A stretch of 64,000 bases of DNA from Cupriavidus taiwanensis LMG 19424 (lineage in GTDB: Bacteria > Pseudomonadota > Gammaproteobacteria > Burkholderiales > Burkholderiaceae), in NCBI RefSeq assembly GCF_000069785.1, contig NC_010528.1, positions 1,302,001 through 1,366,000 of the forward strand, in the 5' to 3' direction. Shown in pieces: positions 60,850-64,000 of this stretch. The notes beneath the pieces were generated by a model. That model did not search any database. It was not told the origin of the DNA and saw nothing but the letters and a program-made list of their open reading frames with translations. The position numbers and the translations under genes are program-made. Positions within the stretch are counted from its first letter, which is position 1. Each line of letters opens with the position of its first letter.

Positions 60850-62274
60850 TCAGTTAAAGCGCACGTATTCGAAATCCATCGGCTGGCGGTTGATGCCCAC
60901 CGCCGGCGGGGCGATCCAGTTGGCGTACTTGCCGGGCTCGGTCACGCGGCCCATCAGCGAGGCGACGAACGCGCGGTCTTCGTCGGTCGCCAGCCAGTCG
61001 CGTTCGTGAGCCTTCCATTCGGCTTCCGATATCAGCCTGCCGTCGGGCGAGACATGGACGTTGGCCAGCGTGCCGATCTTGCGGTTGAAGGCCTTATGCG
61101 GCACCGTCAGGCGGAAGGCGATGCCGGCCTTCTCGATGACCTTGTTCCAGCGCGCCACGCCGCCCATGCTGTCCTTGATGTAGTCGTCGCGCAGCACTTC
61201 GTTGAGCGCGTTGAGCATCGGCACCTCACGCTCGCCGAGGCGGCCGTCGCGCACTTCCGGCACGCGGTAGACATCGTTCTTCAGCACATGGTCGTCGGCT
61301 CGCTTGCCCTCGTCGAAGCGTCCCTTCAGCCCGGCGCTGTAGAAGGTGGCCGCGTTCGACGACTGGTCGGCGCCGAACAGGTCGATGGTGACGCTGTAGT
61401 GGAAGTTCAGGTAGCGCTGGATGGTCGGCAGGTCGATCACGCCCGCGGCGCGCACCTCGGCCGGGTCTTCGATGCCGCGCTCGCGCATGACCTCGCAGGT
61501 CCGCTGGATCACGCGCGATACGCCGGATTCGCCGACGAACATGTGGTGTGCTTCCTCGGTCAGCATGAAGCGCGTGGTGCGTGCCAGCGGATCGAAGCCG
61601 GACTCGGCCAGCGCGCACAGCTGAAACTTGCCGTCGCGGTCGGTGAAGTAGGTGAACATGAAGAACGACAGCCAGTCCGGCGTGCGTTCGTTGAAGGCGC
61701 CGAGGATGCGCGGGTTGTCCTGATCGCCGGAGCGGCGCTCCAGCAGCGCCTCGGCTTCCTCGCGCCCGTCGCGGCCGAAATAGCGGTGCAGCAGGTACAC
61801 CATCGCCCACAGGTGGCGGCCCTCTTCCACGTTGACCTGGAACAGGTTGCGCAGGTCGTACAGGCTGGGCGCGGTCAGGCCGAGGTGGCGCTGCTGCTCG
61901 ACCGAGGCGGGCTCGGTGTCGCCCTGGGTCACGATGATGCGGCGCAGGTTGGCCCGGTGCTCGCCCGGCACTTCCTGCCATGCGGCCTCGCCCTTGTGCT
62001 CGCCGAAGTGGATGCGGCGCTCGGGATCGGCCGGCTGCAGGAAGATGCCCCAGCGGTAGTCGGGCATCCTGACGTGGTCGAAATGCGCCCAGCCCGATGG
62101 ATCGACCGACACGGCGGTGCGCAGGTACACCTCGAAGCCGTGCGAGCCGTCGGGCCCCATGTCGCGCCACCAGTCGAGGAACGCCGGTTGCCAGTGTTCC
62201 AGCGCGCGCTGCAGCGCACGGTCGTCGGACAGGTTGACGTTGTTGGGGATCTTCTGGCTGTAGTCGATGCTCAC
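60850..62274 (-). CDS. boxB: Benzoyl-CoA 2,3-epoxidase oxygenase subunit
   Basis: A 474-residue diiron oxygenase that epoxidises the benzoyl-CoA ring. The diiron ligands are in EEGRHLWAMVYLL (Glu-x2-His) and TEEAHHMFVGESGV (Glu-x2-His), in keeping with the four-helix core. The GTG start at 62274 is supported by AGGAGA 8 bp upstream. The order boxC-boxB-boxA with 12-31 bp gaps is the standard box operon. Confidence 0.97.
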   Translation of the reverse strand: MSIDYSQKIPNNVNLSDDRALQRALEHWQPAFLDWWRDMGPDGSHGFEVYLRTAVSVDPSGWAHFDHVRMPDYRWGIFLQPADPERRIHFGEHKGEAAWQEVPGEHRANLRRIIVTQGDTEPASVEQQRHLGLTAPSLYDLRNLFQVNVEEGRHLWAMVYLLHRYFGRDGREEAEALLERRSGDQDNPRILGAFNERTPDWLSFFMFTYFTDRDGKFQLCALAESGFDPLARTTRFMLTEEAHHMFVGESGVSRVIQRTCEVMRERGIEDPAEVRAAGVIDLPTIQRYLNFHYSVTIDLFGADQSSNAATFYSAGLKGRFDEGKRADDHVLKNDVYRVPEVRDGRLGEREVPMLNALNEVLRDDYIKDSMGGVARWNKVIEKAGIAFRLTVPHKAFNRKIGTLANVHVSPDGRLISEAEWKAHERDWLATDEDRAFVASLMGRVTEPGKYANWIAPPAVGINRQPMDFEYVRFN

Positions 62275-62305
62275 GGGCTGTCTCCTGTGTTGTCGGGCGG
62301 GTGCG

Positions 62306-64000
62306 CTAGACGCGGTCCCAGTCGAAGCGGGCCTTGTTGCCGCTGCCGAAGACCTTCAGCGCGCCGTGCTCGCCGACGGCGTTGGGGCGCTGGAAGATCC
62401 AGTTCTGCCAGGCGGTGAGCCGGCCGAAGATGCGGGTTTCCATGGTCTCGGCGCCGCCGAAGCGCAGGTTGGCTTCCATCCCCGTGAGCGCATCCGGCGA
62501 CAGGCTGGCGCGTTCCTCCAGGGCGATGCGGATCTCGTCTTCCCAGTCGATGTCGTCCGGCGCCGCGGTAATCAGGCCGAGCGAATCGGCGCTGAGCGCG
62601 TCCAGCGGCGCGCCGATATGGTCGCGCACCGGGCCGAGCGCGGCCTCGTCGCCGTAGAAGCGCGCCGCCAGGCGGGTCTGCCCGTTGGGCATGGGATAGT
62701 GGCCGAAATTGAGCGGCGAGACGAACACGCGTGGCGCGTCGTCGGGCGCGTCGGGCAGGTGCAGCATATAGCTGCGGTCGGCGGCCAGCGCCAGTTCCAG
62801 CAGCGTGCCGGCAAAACAGGAATCCGGTTCGATGAGTGCGATCAGGCTGCGCGACGACACATCCAGCCGCGCCAGCGTGCGGCGCAGCATGCCGACGGTC
62901 TCGCGCACGAACCAGTGGCCGGCGTGCGCCTGCAGCAGGGCATCGGCCGCCAGCACCGCGGCCGGGTCGCCTTCGGTCTTCAGCACCCAGATGCCGATAT
63001 CGAGGTGGTTGGTGCGCAGCGTCAGGATGGCGTCGTCGAGTTCGCGCGCCATCTTCAGCGGCCACCATTGCGCGCCCGCCGCGACCACGCCGGCGAGATC
63101 GGCGGGCTGGTGCTTGTCGGGCCCGAACACGGTCAGCGTGGCCTTGCGCGCGGCGGCATCGATATGCACGCGCACGGTCTCGTAGCGATAGCCGTGCGGC
63201 TCCACGGCGCGCGACAGCGGCGTCAGGGTGATGCCGTGGTGGCCTTGCGGGCGGTCGCTGGTGGCTGCCAGCGCCGCGGCGCGCTCGGCCACGTATTCGG
63301 CAAAGCGCGCCGGCTTGACTACTTCGTCGACCAGCTTCCAGTCCTTGGCGCGCTGGCCGCGCACGCCTTCGGTGGTGGTGCAGAAGATATCGGCGTGGTC
63401 GCGACGCACATGGCGCTTGTCGGTCACGCGCGTGAGGCCGCCGGTACCGGGCAGCACACCCAGCAGCGGTACCTCGGGCAGGCTCACCGCGGAAGAGCGG
63501 TCGTCGACCAGCACGATCTCGTCGCACGCCAGCGCCAGCTCATAGCCGCCGCCGGCGGTGGTGCCGTTGCACGCGGCGATGAACTTCAGCCCCGAGTGAC
63601 GGCTGGCGTCCTCGATGGCATTGCGGGTCTCGTTGGTGAACTTGCAGAAGTTGACCTTCCACGCATGCGAGGACTGCCCCAGCATGAAGATATTGGCGCC
63701 GGAGCAGAAGATGCGCTCGCGCGCGCTGGTGAGCACCACGGTGCGGACCTCGGGATGCTCGAAGCGAATGCGCTGCAGCGCGTCGTGCAGTTCGATGTCG
63801 ACGCCAAGGTCGTAGGAATTGAGCTTGAGCGCATAGCCGGGACGCAGGCCGCCTTCTTCATCGACATCCATCGCCAGCGTGGCGATCGGGCCGTTGAAGC
63901 TGAGCTTCCAGTGGCGGTACTGGTCGGGGTGGCGCTCGAATGTGACCGGCGCGGACGCGTCTGCCGGGTCAAAGGGTTGCGGGGCAATGGCCGGCGTGGA
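62306..64000 (-). CDS. boxC: Benzoyl-CoA-dihydrodiol lyase (N-terminus outside window)
   Basis: The third box enzyme, which opens the epoxidised ring of benzoyl-CoA by hydrolytic C-C cleavage. It is a long crotonase-family protein: 564 residues are visible and the frame stays open through the window edge. CoA/oxyanion regions are ARERIFCSGANIFMLGQS and IAACNGTTAGGGYELALACD, and the C-terminal half has a second crotonase-like fold. The first ATG in view (63871) is internal: the upstream codons QYRHWKLSFNGPIATLAMDV continue the family sequence. It is first in transcription order, before boxB. Confidence 0.96.
   Translation of the reverse strand, partial: STPAIAPQPFDPADASAPVTFERHPDQYRHWKLSFNGPIATLAMDVDEEGGLRPGYALKLNSYDLGVDIELHDALQRIRFEHPEVRTVVLTSARERIFCSGANIFMLGQSSHAWKVNFCKFTNETRNAIEDASRHSGLKFIAACNGTTAGGGYELALACDEIVLVDDRSSAVSLPEVPLLGVLPGTGGLTRVTDKRHVRRDHADIFCTTTEGVRGQRAKDWKLVDEVVKPARFAEYVAERAAALAATSDRPQGHHGITLTPLSRAVEPHGYRYETVRVHIDAAARKATLTVFGPDKHQPADLAGVVAAGAQWWPLKMARELDDAILTLRTNHLDIGIWVLKTEGDPAAVLAADALLQAHAGHWFVRETVGMLRRTLARLDVSSRSLIALIEPDSCFAGTLLELALAADRSYMLHLPDAPDDAPRVFVSPLNFGHYPMPNGQTRLAARFYGDEAALGPVRDHIGAPLDALSADSLGLITAAPDDIDWEDEIRIALEERASLSPDALTGMEANLRFGGAETMETRIFGRLTAWQNWIFQRPNAVGEHGALKVFGSGNKARFDWDRV

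Noticed and set aside
59542..62418. A 958-codon open frame on the plus strand opposite boxA and boxB
   Set aside because: Antisense shadow of two clear genes; no domain or start signal.
63869..64000. ATG at 63871 as the start of boxC
   Set aside because: In-frame upstream codons continue conserved BoxC sequence to the window edge, so the true start lies beyond it.

Overview
The window is high-GC beta-proteobacterial chromosome, most probably from Cupriavidus/Ralstonia (C. necator or C. taiwanensis-like). The evidence is a PhaP1-type phasin that I recognise almost residue for residue, the pyruvate dehydrogenase operon order E1 - two-lipoyl E2 - proteasome-like ORF - lipoyl-bearing E3, a 180-kDa-class NAD-glutamate dehydrogenase, a Bug/TctC receptor, and an aerobic box benzoyl-CoA pathway. 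Identification is from memory of families and gene order; no database was searched.

Layout. 1-2.7 kb: end of pheT (cut by the window), ihfA, a MerR-type regulator and tRNA-Pro(GGG), the usual beta-proteobacterial order. 2.8-5.3 kb: six small ORFs of mostly unknown function, one under a near-consensus LexA box, plus an orphan terminator that may end a small RNA. 5.3-10.1 kb: gdhB. 10.3-14.5 kb: MarR regulator, succinate/acetate CoA-transferase, a secreted repeat protein and a TctC-like receptor. 14.8-17.7 kb: LysR and 8-oxoguanine deaminase between two identical tRNA-Lys(CTT) genes. 17.9-25.6 kb: DUF1488 protein, MarR-SulP pair, exonuclease III-like protein, oligopeptidase A, FolD and a membrane protein. 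25.6-36.6 kb: a two-component system divergent from the PDH operon aceE-aceF-Ntn hydrolase-lpdA. 36.9-41.0 kb: phaP with its promoter and two PhaR-like sites, then a deacetylase/EamA/thioesterase/nitroreductase run. 41.3-48.4 kb: a PbpG-like endopeptidase, a GntR-controlled FAD 2-hydroxyacid dehydrogenase, an IclR regulator and lutA-lutB with a small coupled gene. 48.5-50.9 kb: a single primase-helicase fusion of the TOTE conflict-system type, sitting where lutC would be expected. 51.3-54.1 kb: an ABC importer. 54.6-58.3 kb: pyrD, the two N-end-rule aminoacyl-transferases bpt and aat, a Nudix hydrolase and initiator tRNA. 58.4-64 kb: a RES/Xre toxin-antitoxin pair and boxA-boxB-boxC (boxC runs off the window).

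How the genes fit together. Much of the window handles C2-C4 acids and acyl-CoAs: CoA-transferase, lactate oxidation (FAD dehydrogenase, LutAB), pyruvate dehydrogenase, PHB granule protein and benzoyl-CoA catabolism feeding acetyl-CoA and succinyl-CoA. The most unusual accessory item is the primase-helicase with helically phased CGTTTAA repeats upstream. Other points of interest are the SOS-controlled small ORF, the proteasome-like subunit in the PDH operon, and the long hairpin between aceE and aceF.
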